Assembly: GCA_021793155.1 (NCBI GenBank)
Contig: JAJYTF010000033.1
Coordinates: 1-54,098, forward strand
Origin: Pseudomonadota bacterium
GTDB lineage: Bacteria > Pseudomonadota > Alphaproteobacteria > Rhodospirillales > Magnetospirillaceae
Length of the DNA: 54,098 nucleotides
Direction of reading: 5' to 3'
Part shown: one piece after another, positions 25,935 through 35,057 of the stretch
How the letters are laid out: each line of letters opens with the position of its first letter
Numbering within the stretch: position 1 is the first letter of the stretch
The notes under the pieces: generated by a model
What the model saw: only the letters and a program-made list of their open reading frames with translations
Database searches by the model: none
What the model was told of the DNA's origin: nothing
Position numbers and translations under genes: made by a program

Positions 25935-26650
25935 CCGCGACGCTGGGGACGCTGTGGTTCAACCTGTCCCAGTCACCGCTCTTGTGGCTCGCGGCGACGC
26001 TGGCGGCCTACCAGGCCGGCCGGATGATCCAGCGGGCCTGCCGCGGCACCCCCTTGGCCAATCCGGTGCTGATCGCGGTGCTGCTGGTCGCCATGCTGGT
26101 GGTGACCACCGGCACACCCTATGCCACCTATTTCGCCGGGGCGCAGTTCATCAATTTTCTGCTCGGGCCGGCCACAGTTGCCCTGGCCATCCCGCTGGCC
26201 AGGAACCTGGGCCGTATACGGCACAGCCTGCCGGCTCTTGGCCCGGCCTTGCTGGTCGGCTCGCTGACGGCGATCGTCAGCGGCGTGACCATCGTCTCGG
26301 TACTCGGCGGCTCGCGCGCCGTGGCGCTGTCCATGGCACCGAAGGCCGCCACCACGCCGATCGCCATGGCCGTCTCGCAGCAGATCGGCGGCGGCCCGCC
26401 GCTGACCGCGGCCCTGGCCATCATCGGTGGCATCACCGCGGCGATCATCGGCGACAAACTGCTGCGCCGCCTGCGCATCGCCGACTGGCGGTCCCACGGC
26501 CTTGCCGCCGGCGTCGCCGGCAGCGGCATCGCCGCCGCCCAGGTGGCCCCGCGCGATGAGACCGCGGCGGCGTTCGCCGCCCTGGGGCTCGGGCTGAACG
26601 GCTTGACCACGGCGCTGCTGGTGCCGCTGTTGGCAACGCTGTGGCACTGA
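25931..26650 (+). CDS. lrgB: LrgB family membrane protein
   Basis: A 239-residue polytopic protein of the LrgB/CidB family: [14 protein letters not shown] near the N-terminus, then [17 protein letters not shown], the signature [21 protein letters not shown] and a C-terminal [16 protein letters not shown]. It acts with LrgA in the cytoplasmic membrane. Start is set by the ATGA overlap with lrgA. Regulation by the divergent LysR gene is likely. Confidence 0.92.
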   Translation: MTATLGTLWFNLSQSPLLWLAATLAAYQAGRMIQRACRGTPLANPVLIAVLLVAMLVVTTGTPYATYFAGAQFINFLLGPATVALAIPLARNLGRIRHSLPALGPALLVGSLTAIVSGVTIVSVLGGSRAVALSMAPKAATTPIAMAVSQQIGGGPPLTAALAIIGGITAAIIGDKLLRRLRIADWRSHGLAAGVAGSGIAAAQVAPRDETAAAFAALGLGLNGLTTALLVPLLATLWH

Positions 26651-26664
26651 GGCGCTCGCAAAAT

Positions 26665-26694
26665 CTGACATTCCCACCCGCTTCTCGTTATCAT
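26665..26694 (+). promoter_or_regulatory. Predicted sigma-70 promoter of the rpfC-like gene
   Basis: CTGACA (26665-26670, five of six consensus bases) and TATCAT (26689-26694, five of six) are separated by 18 bp, in the 82-bp gap after lrgB. The rpfC-like start lies 38 bp further on. It is among the best promoter matches in the window. Confidence 0.55.
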
Positions 26695-26732
26695 GGAGCC
26701 TGCTAACGGAAACAGGCGGCTCGACATCCGGC

Positions 26733-29189
26733 ATGGACAATCCACTTCCCCGGCTGATGACGCGGTTGAGGAACCGCGAAGACAGCGAACATGAACAAGC
26801 GCTGATCCGGGTCGGGATCGTCGGCGTGCTGGCAGTCTATTTCTCGCTGATCGGCGGAGAAATCTGGGCGGCGCTTTGTTCCTATGGAATTGGCTACGGA
26901 GTTCTTTCGTCAGCATATGTGCTGTGGATCATCATCAGCCCCGCGCCAAGTCCAATTCGCCGGCTCCTCGCCATGACCACCGACTTCGTGTTCGCCTCGT
27001 TGCTGGTTCACGATGGCGGCGAGAGCGCCAGCCTTTTCTTCTTCTTGTATCCCTGGATCATTCTGGGGAACGGCTTTCGCTACGGCGCCCCATACCTGAT
27101 TGCATCCTCCGTCATGGCCTTCCTCGGCTTTGCCGCGGCGGCCACCGTGACACCCGTCTGGCGGGAACACCCTTCACTCGCCGCCGGCCTGCTGATCGGG
27201 CTCATCGTCGTCCCCACTTACGCGGTCGGCTTGATCCGCAAACTCACCACGGCGAAGGCGCAGGCCGAGGCGGCCAGCCTCGCCAAGAGCAGCTTTCTTG
27301 CCGTGGTCAGCCACGAACTGCGGACCCCGTTGAACGCGATCATCGGCATGTCCGAGCTTCTGTCCGAAACCCGCCTGGACGATGAACAGCTCGACATGGC
27401 TTGTACGATCGGACTGTCCGGCCAAGCTCTGTTGTCCCTGATCGACTCGGTGTTGGATTTTTCCCGGATTGAGGCGGGAAAAACGACGATTGCGGTCACC
27501 GAGGTCGACCTGCATCGGAGTCTGGCGGAATTGATCGCCGTGTTGCGACCACAGGCTGCCGAAAAGGGACTGCGGCTTTCGGTGTCGATCGCCACAGGCG
27601 TTCCGCCCATGATCGGTGCCGACTGGCCGCATACACGCCAGGTCCTGACCAATTTGCTTGCCAATGCAATCAAGTTCACTGACGCCGGCACCGTGCAACT
27701 GCGCGTTTCAGGCCGGCCCGACCAACTGTGTTTCGAGGTCGAGGATACCGGCCCCGGCATTTCGACAGATGACCTGGAGCGGATTTTCGATTCCTTCGTG
27801 CAAGGTGGCGACGAGAAGGAAAGCCGCCATCGCGGCGGCTCTGGCCTAGGCCTTGCCATCTCGCGTCAACTCGCCGAATTGATGGGCGGCAGCATCACGG
27901 CCGAAAGCCAATTGGGCAGCGGCAGCCTCTTCCGTTTCAATCTTCCCGTCGCCCCACTGCTGTTCCAACCCGATTTGCCCCTTCCGCTGCACCTGATCCT
28001 CCTACCGGACGCTGACGGGTTGCCGGCCGAACCGAATGCCTTGGTCGAGCGCGTAAGCGTCGCAACCACGCAAGACGAGGCGCTGGTTGCGTTGAATTCG
28101 GCGACAATCCGCAAGCCTGCCGCCATGGTCGTCGCCGAGCACGCGGCGGCCTGCATGCCCGAGGCGATCGCCGGCGCCCAGGGACTGGGAGTGCCGGTTC
28201 TGGCCGTGGGTCGCTGGAAATCGGCCGGCTTTTCGCCGCTGGCCGAACTGGAACGGAATGCGCCAGCCGGAGATTGGGCGGTGTTGCTTCGCGCTTGCCT
28301 GGTGTTCGCCGGCCACGGCCTTTACCGGGAAAAGCCCATCAGCCCGGCTGCGGAACGCCAATTGCGTGTCCTCGTCGCCGAGGACAACCAGATCAATGTC
28401 AAGGTGGTCACCAAGGTGTTGGAGAAGGCCGGGCATCGGCTCGATGTGGTCAGTACCGGCGATGAATTGCTCGAGGCGCTCGGCCGGGGCGGCTATGACA
28501 TCGTCGTGGCCGATGTGAACATGCCGGGCACGCCGCTGACCGAGATCGTGAAGCTTCACCGCATGGCCAATGCCGACCGCCCCCGGCTGCCGATCATCGC
28601 GCTGAGCGCGGACGCGACGATCAGGACACGCCGGGCTTGCGAAGCGGCAGGCGTCGACGCCTACTTGACCAAGCCAGTGGTCTCGACCGCCCTGCTGTCG
28701 ATGATCGATCGCCTGACGCCCAACGGCGAGCCACGCTCTCCCTATACCGGCACGAACGTCTCCGATCTTACCAGGCACCCGGGCTACAACGGCCCTGCCG
28801 CCTCGCCGGTCGACTGGTCCATCATCGACGCGCTGGTGGAACTCGGCGATAACCAGATGGTGCAGGAACTGGTGCGAGACTTCCTTGCCGATGCCGAAGC
28901 CCTGATCGATGCGATGGAGGGGTGGGCGGAGCAAGGCGAGGGACGGCAGTTCCGTGCCGATTGCCATGCTTTGCGCAGTTGTTCGGCCAATGTCGGAGCG
29001 CGGCTGGTCAGTCGCCTTTGCCAGGCGGGAGCCGGCATTGCCGCCGACCTGGCCGGCGAAGGCCGGACATTCTGCACCCGCCTTCGCAAGGAGGTGACAG
29101 CCTATCGCCGCGATATGACCCGTTATCTTGGTCGAAACGGCACGACGGAACCGACTGCCGTCAGCCTCAATACGCCGGGAGGGAACTGA
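26733..29189 (+). CDS. rpfC: RpfC-like hybrid sensor histidine kinase (TM-HisKA-HATPase-REC-HPt)
   Basis: An 818-residue hybrid kinase. Five to six transmembrane helices (about 24-170) include the ILGNGFRYG motif of RpfC-type sensors. HisKA follows with phospho-accepting H194 ([10 protein letters not shown]), then HATPase_c with [15 protein letters not shown] and [10 protein letters not shown] receiver domain (about 545-665) has phospho-Asp D594, and a C-terminal HPt domain has H745 ([11 protein letters not shown]). This is the RpfC architecture of Xanthomonas, which senses the fatty-acid signal DSF and restrains RpfF. The adjacent rpfF homologue makes the assignment firm. A region of about 80 residues before the REC is degenerate. 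Confidence 0.86.
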   Translation: MDNPLPRLMTRLRNREDSEHEQALIRVGIVGVLAVYFSLIGGEIWAALCSYGIGYGVLSSAYVLWIIISPAPSPIRRLLAMTTDFVFASLLVHDGGESASLFFFLYPWIILGNGFRYGAPYLIASSVMAFLGFAAAATVTPVWREHPSLAAGLLIGLIVVPTYAVGLIRKLTTAKAQAEAASLAKSSFLAVVSHELRTPLNAIIGMSELLSETRLDDEQLDMACTIGLSGQALLSLIDSVLDFSRIEAGKTTIAVTEVDLHRSLAELIAVLRPQAAEKGLRLSVSIATGVPPMIGADWPHTRQVLTNLLANAIKFTDAGTVQLRVSGRPDQLCFEVEDTGPGISTDDLERIFDSFVQGGDEKESRHRGGSGLGLAISRQLAELMGGSITAESQLGSGSLFRFNLPVAPLLFQPDLPLPLHLILLPDADGLPAEPNALVERVSVATTQDEALVALNSATIRKPAAMVVAEHAAACMPEAIAGAQGLGVPVLAVGRWKSAGFSPLAELERNAPAGDWAVLLRACLVFAGHGLYREKPISPAAERQLRVLVAEDNQINVKVVTKVLEKAGHRLDVVSTGDELLEALGRGGYDIVVADVNMPGTPLTEIVKLHRMANADRPRLPIIALSADATIRTRRACEAAGVDAYLTKPVVSTALLSMIDRLTPNGEPRSPYTGTNVSDLTRHPGYNGPAASPVDWSIIDALVELGDNQMVQELVRDFLADAEALIDAMEGWAEQGEGRQFRADCHALRSCSANVGARLVSRLCQAGAGIAADLAGEGRTFCTRLRKEVTAYRRDMTRYLGRNGTTEPTAVSLNTPGGN

Positions 29190-29202
29190 CCGGACGGTCG
29201 AA

Positions 29203-29255
29203 CTGGTCCAACGGCCTCTTCTCCTCGCACGGAGGAGAAGAGGCCGCGGGACCAG
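29203..29255. terminator. Bidirectional hairpin terminator between rpfC and rpfF
   Basis: A perfect 13-bp stem, GGCCTCTTCTCCT (29213-29225) with AGGAGAAGAGGCC (29233-29245), has a 7-nt loop. An outer 7-bp stem CTGGTCC/GGACCAG (29203-29209 and 29249-29255) extends it across 3-nt internal loops. It lies between the convergent stop codons and lacks a long T-run on either side. Confidence 0.7.
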
Positions 29256-29261
29256 GTCGGC

Positions 29262-30185
29262 TCAGGCGATGGCGCGCGCTGTTTCCTTGGCATCGGCGGG
29301 CCTGAGGCTTCGGCGATTTTGCGCAGCGACCAGAAGTTCCATCTTGCGCAGGTCGCGCGCCTCCAGCGCCAGCGCCGTATCGACCCAGAGATCAGTGATT
29401 TCCTCCAACTCTTGCCGGGTTACCGGCGAGACCATGCCACGGAGCCGAGCGATAGCCAGACGCGAGGTTCTCGCCCGACGGTGCGTGTCGATATAGCCGT
29501 AAACCGCGTCAACGCCGGCGCCGTCCTCGGCCACGACGTCAACGACGCCCATCTCGTAAAGCTCCTCGGCGGAATACAGGCGACCGCTGGTTATCAGGCG
29601 CTCGGCGCGCACCGGGTCCAGACGCCGGGCAAGGAAACTATAGGCGCCCATGCCGGGAAACAAGTTGAACAGGATCTCGGGCAGACCGAACTTGGCGGAC
29701 TTTTCCGCGATGATCACGTCGTGGGACAAGGCCGTTTCGAAACCACCGCCCAACGCGTCGCCTTGGACGAGCGCGATGGTACACAATGCCAGATTCATCC
29801 TGATCGAGCGACGGTATTGAATGTCGACACAGGCATGAGCATAGCGGCGCAAGCCTTCGCGGTTGCGCTCCTGGATCATTTTCCGGAACAGATTCAGATC
29901 CCCTCCGAGATTGAAAATCCCCGGCCGCCTGGATCCGGTGACCAGATAGGAAATCGGGGCCCTGACCCTTTCGATCATTTGCATGACAGTCAGGCAATCA
30001 TTGATCAGGCCGGGGGTGGCACATGCGCGGCCGATGGGATTCATGAACTTCCACAGGATTTGCCCCTCGCCCTCATAGCGGACCTCCAATTCGGCAAGAT
30101 TTCCTATTGATTCCAACCATGCCAATGAATTGACAGCCGCGTCCGCCTTGACTGCAACGAAATGATCACGAAAAAATTTGGGCAT
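29262..30185 (-). CDS. rpfF: RpfF-like DSF synthase (crotonase family)
   Basis: A 307-residue crotonase-fold protein closely matching RpfF, the bifunctional thioesterase/dehydratase that turns 3-hydroxyacyl-ACP into cis-2-unsaturated fatty acids (DSF family signals). The RpfF block GDALGGGFETALS and FGLPEILFNLFPGMGAYSFL is intact. E150 and E170 match catalytic E141 and E161 of Xanthomonas RpfF, with the same 20-residue spacing. GGDLNLFRKMI and YAHACVD are also RpfF-like. ATG 30185 is chosen because GGAGGAAGTA precedes it directly; longer in-frame starts add a non-conserved leader. It is convergent with rpfC and divergent from a REC-kinase. Confidence 0.9.
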   Translation of the reverse strand: MPKFFRDHFVAVKADAAVNSLAWLESIGNLAELEVRYEGEGQILWKFMNPIGRACATPGLINDCLTVMQMIERVRAPISYLVTGSRRPGIFNLGGDLNLFRKMIQERNREGLRRYAHACVDIQYRRSIRMNLALCTIALVQGDALGGGFETALSHDVIIAEKSAKFGLPEILFNLFPGMGAYSFLARRLDPVRAERLITSGRLYSAEELYEMGVVDVVAEDGAGVDAVYGYIDTHRRARTSRLAIARLRGMVSPVTRQELEEITDLWVDTALALEARDLRKMELLVAAQNRRSLRPADAKETARAIA

Positions 30186-30356
30186 TACTTCCTCCATGGA
30201 TGTCCTGCAGAGGCAATTCGCAACGCAGACAATGATTGCTACTGACAACTGCACCGTATATCCTTCCGCGCAGCTCAATCCACAGACAAGACCTCATTGA
30301 TATTACATAGGTAAGTCGTGGCTAGTTCGTAAGTTATAGGAAAGGAGAGGGCCGGC

Positions 30357-31727
30357 GTGTCGCTGGTTGTCGTGGTCGACGATCGAACCACCAATCGCCA
30401 TATCCTGTGTCGCCTTGCCCGGTCCCTGGAGGCGGGAACCGAAACCAAGGCGTTCGATCGCCCTTTGACCGCCCTTGCCGCGATGAAGGATAGGCCACCC
30501 GATCTGATCATCACGGATTTCGCCATGCCCGAGATGGACGGTGCCGAATTCGTCGCGCGCTGCCGCCGGGAACTGCCGGACCCGGACCTCCCGATCATCG
30601 TCATTACGGCTTACGAGGACCAAGATTTCCGGTATCGCGCCCTGGAAGCGGGAGCAACCGACTTCCTCCTGTCACCCATCGATCATCGCGAATTCCGGAC
30701 ACGGGCGGGCAATCTGCTGAAGATGGGGCGCCAGCAAAGGATCATTCGCCAGCGGACCAATTTGCTCGAAAAGGAACTGGGCCAGTTCCACCCCCCCTCG
30801 GCAGCTGCCGCGCAGGCACCCGGAGAGGGGGAAGTTCGGACATTGGCGGCCTTGCCGGCAAGGCAGGGGCACAACGGCAAGTGCTATCTGGCGGTCAACG
30901 GCTGGGATTCCTCGGCCATGGATCTTGCCGGGCGGCAGGAAATGGCCGACCTCGATCCTGAGACGTGCCTGGCGCAGCGCGAATTGGCCACTGCCAGGGC
31001 AGAGGCCGCGCAGGCCGATGCCGCGAAGTCGCGCTTCCTCGCCGCCGCCAGCCATGACCTGCGCCAGCCGTTTCAGGCGATGAATCTCTATATGCAACTG
31101 CTGGAGGAACTGGAGCTCCCGCCGAAGGCACGAACGATCGCGGACCTGCTGCGCAAGTCGGTGCAGGCCGGAGAGGAACTGCTTTCGGCCCTCCTCGACA
31201 TTTCGGCGCTGGAAGCGGGCACAGTCACCCCGAACATCACCGTGTTTGCGGTTGCCGACCTGGTCCAAGAGTTGATCGGCGAATATTCCAGCCTGGCGGC
31301 AGGGAAAGGGCTGAGCCTCAGAGCCTTCCCCGTCGAGGCATTGGTCGAAACCGACCGCGTCCTGGCCAAACGCATGATCCGCAATCTGGTCCATAACGCG
31401 TTCCGTTACACCGAACGCGGGGGCATTCTGGTCGGATGCCGTCGGCGCGGCAGCCGGATTCTTATTCAGGTGTTCGACACCGCCTGTGGAATTCCCCCGG
31501 ACAAGCTGCAAATGATCTTCGAAGACTTCTATCAGTTGGACAACCCCTCGCGGGACAAGGCGAAAGGTCTCGGTCTCGGCCTCTCCATCGTCGAGCGGAC
31601 CGCGCATCTCCTGGGGCAGGACGTCTGGGTCGCATCACGATTGGGTCGCGGCTCGGTCTTCAGCATCACCCTGCCACTGGCCGGGGACAGAAAGACGTCG
31701 CCACCAAAGGGCGGGATGCCGACCTGA
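30357..31727 (+). CDS. REC-HisKA-HATPase histidine kinase of the DSF locus
   Basis: A 456-residue soluble protein without membrane helices. A receiver domain (1-120; phospho-Asp D54 in ITDFAMPEMDG) resembles the RpfG receiver in its VVDDRTTNRHIL start. After a linker of about 100 residues comes HisKA with H233 (ASHDLRQPFQ) and HATPase_c (NLVHNAFRYT, DTACGIPPDK, GLGLGLSIVERTA). It starts at GTG 30357 after AAGGAGAGG. Divergent from rpfF, it is likely a phosphorelay partner of the RpfC-like kinase. The HD-GYP phosphodiesterase of RpfG is absent, so output differs. There is no DNA-binding domain. Confidence 0.85.
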   Translation: MSLVVVVDDRTTNRHILCRLARSLEAGTETKAFDRPLTALAAMKDRPPDLIITDFAMPEMDGAEFVARCRRELPDPDLPIIVITAYEDQDFRYRALEAGATDFLLSPIDHREFRTRAGNLLKMGRQQRIIRQRTNLLEKELGQFHPPSAAAAQAPGEGEVRTLAALPARQGHNGKCYLAVNGWDSSAMDLAGRQEMADLDPETCLAQRELATARAEAAQADAAKSRFLAAASHDLRQPFQAMNLYMQLLEELELPPKARTIADLLRKSVQAGEELLSALLDISALEAGTVTPNITVFAVADLVQELIGEYSSLAAGKGLSLRAFPVEALVETDRVLAKRMIRNLVHNAFRYTERGGILVGCRRRGSRILIQVFDTACGIPPDKLQMIFEDFYQLDNPSRDKAKGLGLGLSIVERTAHLLGQDVWVASRLGRGSVFSITLPLAGDRKTSPPKGGMPT

Positions 31728-31830
31728 CCGGCTTGCCCCGCCGAATGGCCGCGGCCCGATCGTATTACCGCAGTTTTGCCGCATTCCAGCCCTAACGTGC
31801 CCCTGACCCCCCCTTCGGAGGAGAGCCACG

Positions 31831-32163
31831 ATGTGGCGGCACATGTTTCGAACCTGGTTGATTGGCGCGGCGGTCACGATCGCCGCCCCCGACTGCGGAC
31901 GGCAATCGGACGCTGTCACCCTCCCCGGCGACGATACCATGGCCTCGAGCGGCCACGCCGGGAACGACCGGCCGCAGGCCGCTGTCCGAGACAGGCAAGC
32001 CTGGCGGGTCGGCGAGCCCCAGCTCAGTTCCATGCTGGCCGATCCGATCATTCGCCTGATGATGCAGAGCGACAGAGTGACCGCCGGCGAACTCGCGGCG
32101 GTGATAACATCGGCCAAGATCGCTTTGGCCAGCCGGCCAGTGCCGCAAGGCGACGTCGGCTGA
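31831..32163 (+). CDS. Small protein of unknown function downstream of the REC-kinase
   Basis: A 110-residue protein starting at ATG 31831 after CGGAGGAGAG. The N-terminus (MWRHMFRTWLIGAAVTIAA) is weakly hydrophobic and might be an uncleaved anchor or signal. The middle is polar and low in complexity; the C-terminus (LADPIIRLMMQSDRVTAGELAAVI) is a predicted helical pair. I do not recognise a family. It is 103 bp from the kinase gene and could be cotranscribed. Confidence 0.5.
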   Translation: MWRHMFRTWLIGAAVTIAAPDCGRQSDAVTLPGDDTMASSGHAGNDRPQAAVRDRQAWRVGEPQLSSMLADPIIRLMMQSDRVTAGELAAVITSAKIALASRPVPQGDVG

Positions 32164-32177
32164 TCTACAGCAAAACA

Positions 32178-32204
32178 AAGGGGCGCAATAACCAACGGCC
32201 CCTT
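32178..32204 (+). terminator. Hairpin after the small gene
   Basis: AAGGGGC (32178-32184) pairs with GCCCCTT (32198-32204) across a 13-nt loop, 15 bp after the preceding stop. There is no T-run, so termination is only suggested. The remainder of the gap to mprF (about 270 bp) holds no recognisable gene; its last part is the mprF leader. Confidence 0.4.
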
Positions 32205-32477
32205 GAACGCTACGGAGAGCATCCTTTCCCACGACATTGTCGCGCGATTCAATAAATCCCACCGTCCTCGCTTGTCTGCTTGCCATCACTTGCTGAGCGC
32301 CGGGCTCGCTCCGGACGCGCTTGGCAGGAAGCATCCACGGCTATTCTGGCATCTTTAGGGCGGCATGATGACATTGCGTTGGTGATCGCCGCGGTTTTTC
32401 TGTAAATAGCTTAGCCAGTCCGCTCCGTGCGGGAAGGTTGCATTCCGCTCATCCGAGATCCAACCAGGGAGCAAACG

Positions 32478-35057
32478 GTGACCGATGCGTCGGCTTCTTC
32501 GGCCACGGCAAGTCTGCAGCGAACGACGATGTTTCGAAGAATGATGGCACCCCTGGCCGCCCTGGTCGTTTGCGGCCTGGTCCTGGCGATGATGCACGGC
32601 GCTTCGCGCTCCATCGACTACCATACGATGGTTCGCGCCGTGCGCCATATGCCCCAGAGCATGGTCTGGACCTCGATCGCCGCCACGGCGGTCAGCTTTC
32701 TTGCCCTGATCGGCCGGGATGTCGGCGCCTTGCGTTATGCCGCGGCCGACGTCCCTCGCGCCACCTTGTTGCTCGGATCCTTTTGCAGTTCGGCGCTGGG
32801 CAACGCGGTCGGTTTCGGCGCGCTGAGCGGCGGAGCCGTGCGCTACCGCGTCTACGGGGCGGCGGGCGTCGCCCCGGAACAAGTGGCGCTCGTCATGCTG
32901 TTCATCACCCTTGGCTTCGGTGTCGGCCTCGTCGCCGTGGCCGCAGGCAGCGCGCTGCTGGCCGGCAACGCCATCGGCCGCCTGTTCGACATTGCGCCCC
33001 TGGCCGTCCGCGCCGGCGGGGTCGCTGCATTGACGATAGTCGCCGCCTTGTTGGGCGCCTGCGCCCGCCGGCCGGGGCAGGTGAAATTCGGGCGGCTGCG
33101 GCTCAAGGTGCCGGACGGCCGACTGGCGATGACTCAGGTCGTTCTCACGGCAGTCGATGTTGTGGCCGCCGGAGCGGCGCTATGGATTCTGCTGCCCGAT
33201 GGCCGGATCGATTTCGTCACCTTCTCGGCCGTGTTCGCGGCGGCGACGGCACTTGGCGTCATCAGCCACGTCCCCGGCGGACTCGGCGTGTTCGAAGCAG
33301 TCGTGGTCTTCGCCCTTGGCCGCCACGTGTCGCCCACCCAGACCGCCGCAGCGCTGCTGACCTATCGCGCCATCTATTTCGCACTGCCCCTGCTGCTTGC
33401 GGCAATGCTGCTGGCGGCCTCGGAGATGTGGCGGATCGCCGGAAGGTCGATACCCCCCGGGATCGGCCGAAAGGTTCTTCAGGAAGCCGGCCAGCTGGCT
33501 CCGACCTTCCTCAGTGTGGTGACGTTCGCCATCGGCGCCATGCTGGTGGTGTCGGGGGCGACGCCGGCGTTCGGCAGCCGGCTCGCCGCCCTTCACGCGA
33601 CCTTGCCGCTATGGGCCATCGAATTCTCGAATTTCGTCGCAAGCCTGACCGGCGTCGTGTTGCTGTTCGTCTCGCGCGGGTTGTTCCACCGGCTCGACGG
33701 GGCCTGGTGGCTCGCGGTGTGCCTGGCGACCGCCAATCTTGCCCTGTCGTTGGCAAAGGGGCTCGCGGTCGGCGAAATGCTGGTGATCGCCTGTTTCATC
33801 CTGCTGCTGCTGGCGACCCGCCGCCAGTTCACCAGGTCGGCATCCTTCCTCGGCCAGCCGTTCACCCTGGGCTGGTTCGTCGGGGTGAGCATCGTCGTCG
33901 CCTCATCCATCTGGATCCTGCTGTTCGCCTTCCGCGACGTGCAGTATTCGAGGGAACTCTGGTGGCAGTTCGAATTCGACGCGCAGGCGCCGCGAGCGAT
34001 GCGGGCTCTTCTCGGTGCAACACTGGTCATGCTGGGCGGCGCCCTGGGCCAGCTGCTGCGTCCGGCAGCTGGCCGGTTCACCCCGCCGAGCGCCGAACAG
34101 CTCGACCAGGCCATGGCGATCATCCAGCGCCAGGAGCGGAGCGACGCGATGCTCGCCTTGATGGGCGACAAGGATTTTCTGTTTTCCGCCTCGGGCCGTT
34201 CGATGCTGATGTATGCGAAGCGCGGGCGGAGCTGGGTGGCCTTGTACGACCCGGTAGGGCCACGGGACGAATGGCCTGAACTGATCTGGAGATTCGTCGA
34301 ACTGGCTGACGCCCATGGCGGCCGCGTGGCGTTCTACGAGGTCAAACCGGACAGCCTGCCGCTCTATCTGGATGCGGGTCTGAAAGTCATGAAGCTGGGC
34401 GAAGAAGCCCGCATCGACCTGGCCCAATTCTCGACCCAGGGTTCGGCGGGATCTGCGCTGCGGTATGTGCTGAAACGGGGAGAGCGCGAGGAATTCGACC
34501 TGGAAATCATCCCTCCCGGCCAGGTTGAGCAGGTCATGGACACCCTGACCGAGGTGTCCGGCGCTTGGCTCGAAGCGCGGAAGGCGAATGAAAAGGCCTT
34601 CTCGGTAGCCGCCTTTACGCCCGCCTTCGTCTCGGCGCAATTCGTTGCGCTGCTGCGCCAGGCCGGCAAGCCGGTAGCGTTCGTCACCCTGATGACCACC
34701 GACCTGCGACAGGAAGCCACCGTCGGGCTGATGCGCCACACCCCGGATGCGTCACGCTATGCCATGGAGTACATCTTCACCCGGCTCGCACTGTATCTCA
34801 AGGATGCCGGATTCGGCGTATTCAGCCTTGGCGTGGCCCCCTTGGCCGGAATCTCCCGGACGCCGCTCTCTTCGTCTTGGCACCGGCTGGCCGGCGTGCT
34901 TTGGGAACATGGCGGCCGCTTCTATGGCTTCCAAGGCCTGCGCGCGTTCAAGAGCAAGTTTCACCCGATATGGGAACCGCGGTACGTCGTTGCCTCCGGT
35001 TCGGTGGGGCCGATGATCACCATGGCCAATGTGGTCGCGCTCACGGGAGGTGGTTGA
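32478..35057 (+). CDS. mprF: Bifunctional aminoacyl-phosphatidylglycerol synthetase/flippase MprF
   Basis: An 859-residue MprF/LpiA protein. The N-terminal half has about 14 hydrophobic segments (flippase domain: SSALGNAVGFGALSGGAVRYRVYG and HVPGGLGVFEAVVVFALG). The C-terminal cytoplasmic DUF2156/GNAT-like domain (about residues 540-855) transfers an amino acid, usually lysine, from tRNA to phosphatidylglycerol: KDFLFSASGRSMLMYAKRGRSWVALYDPVG and LASGSVGPMI-like ending. It lowers surface charge and gives resistance to cationic peptides and acid. The GTG start at 32478 follows AGGGAG; an earlier in-frame GTG at 32427 lacks a good site. virJ overlaps its stop by one base. Confidence 0.92.
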   Translation: MTDASASSATASLQRTTMFRRMMAPLAALVVCGLVLAMMHGASRSIDYHTMVRAVRHMPQSMVWTSIAATAVSFLALIGRDVGALRYAAADVPRATLLLGSFCSSALGNAVGFGALSGGAVRYRVYGAAGVAPEQVALVMLFITLGFGVGLVAVAAGSALLAGNAIGRLFDIAPLAVRAGGVAALTIVAALLGACARRPGQVKFGRLRLKVPDGRLAMTQVVLTAVDVVAAGAALWILLPDGRIDFVTFSAVFAAATALGVISHVPGGLGVFEAVVVFALGRHVSPTQTAAALLTYRAIYFALPLLLAAMLLAASEMWRIAGRSIPPGIGRKVLQEAGQLAPTFLSVVTFAIGAMLVVSGATPAFGSRLAALHATLPLWAIEFSNFVASLTGVVLLFVSRGLFHRLDGAWWLAVCLATANLALSLAKGLAVGEMLVIACFILLLLATRRQFTRSASFLGQPFTLGWFVGVSIVVASSIWILLFAFRDVQYSRELWWQFEFDAQAPRAMRALLGATLVMLGGALGQLLRPAAGRFTPPSAEQLDQAMAIIQRQERSDAMLALMGDKDFLFSASGRSMLMYAKRGRSWVALYDPVGPRDEWPELIWRFVELADAHGGRVAFYEVKPDSLPLYLDAGLKVMKLGEEARIDLAQFSTQGSAGSALRYVLKRGEREEFDLEIIPPGQVEQVMDTLTEVSGAWLEARKANEKAFSVAAFTPAFVSAQFVALLRQAGKPVAFVTLMTTDLRQEATVGLMRHTPDASRYAMEYIFTRLALYLKDAGFGVFSLGVAPLAGISRTPLSSSWHRLAGVLWEHGGRFYGFQGLRAFKSKFHPIWEPRYVVASGSVGPMITMANVVALTGGG

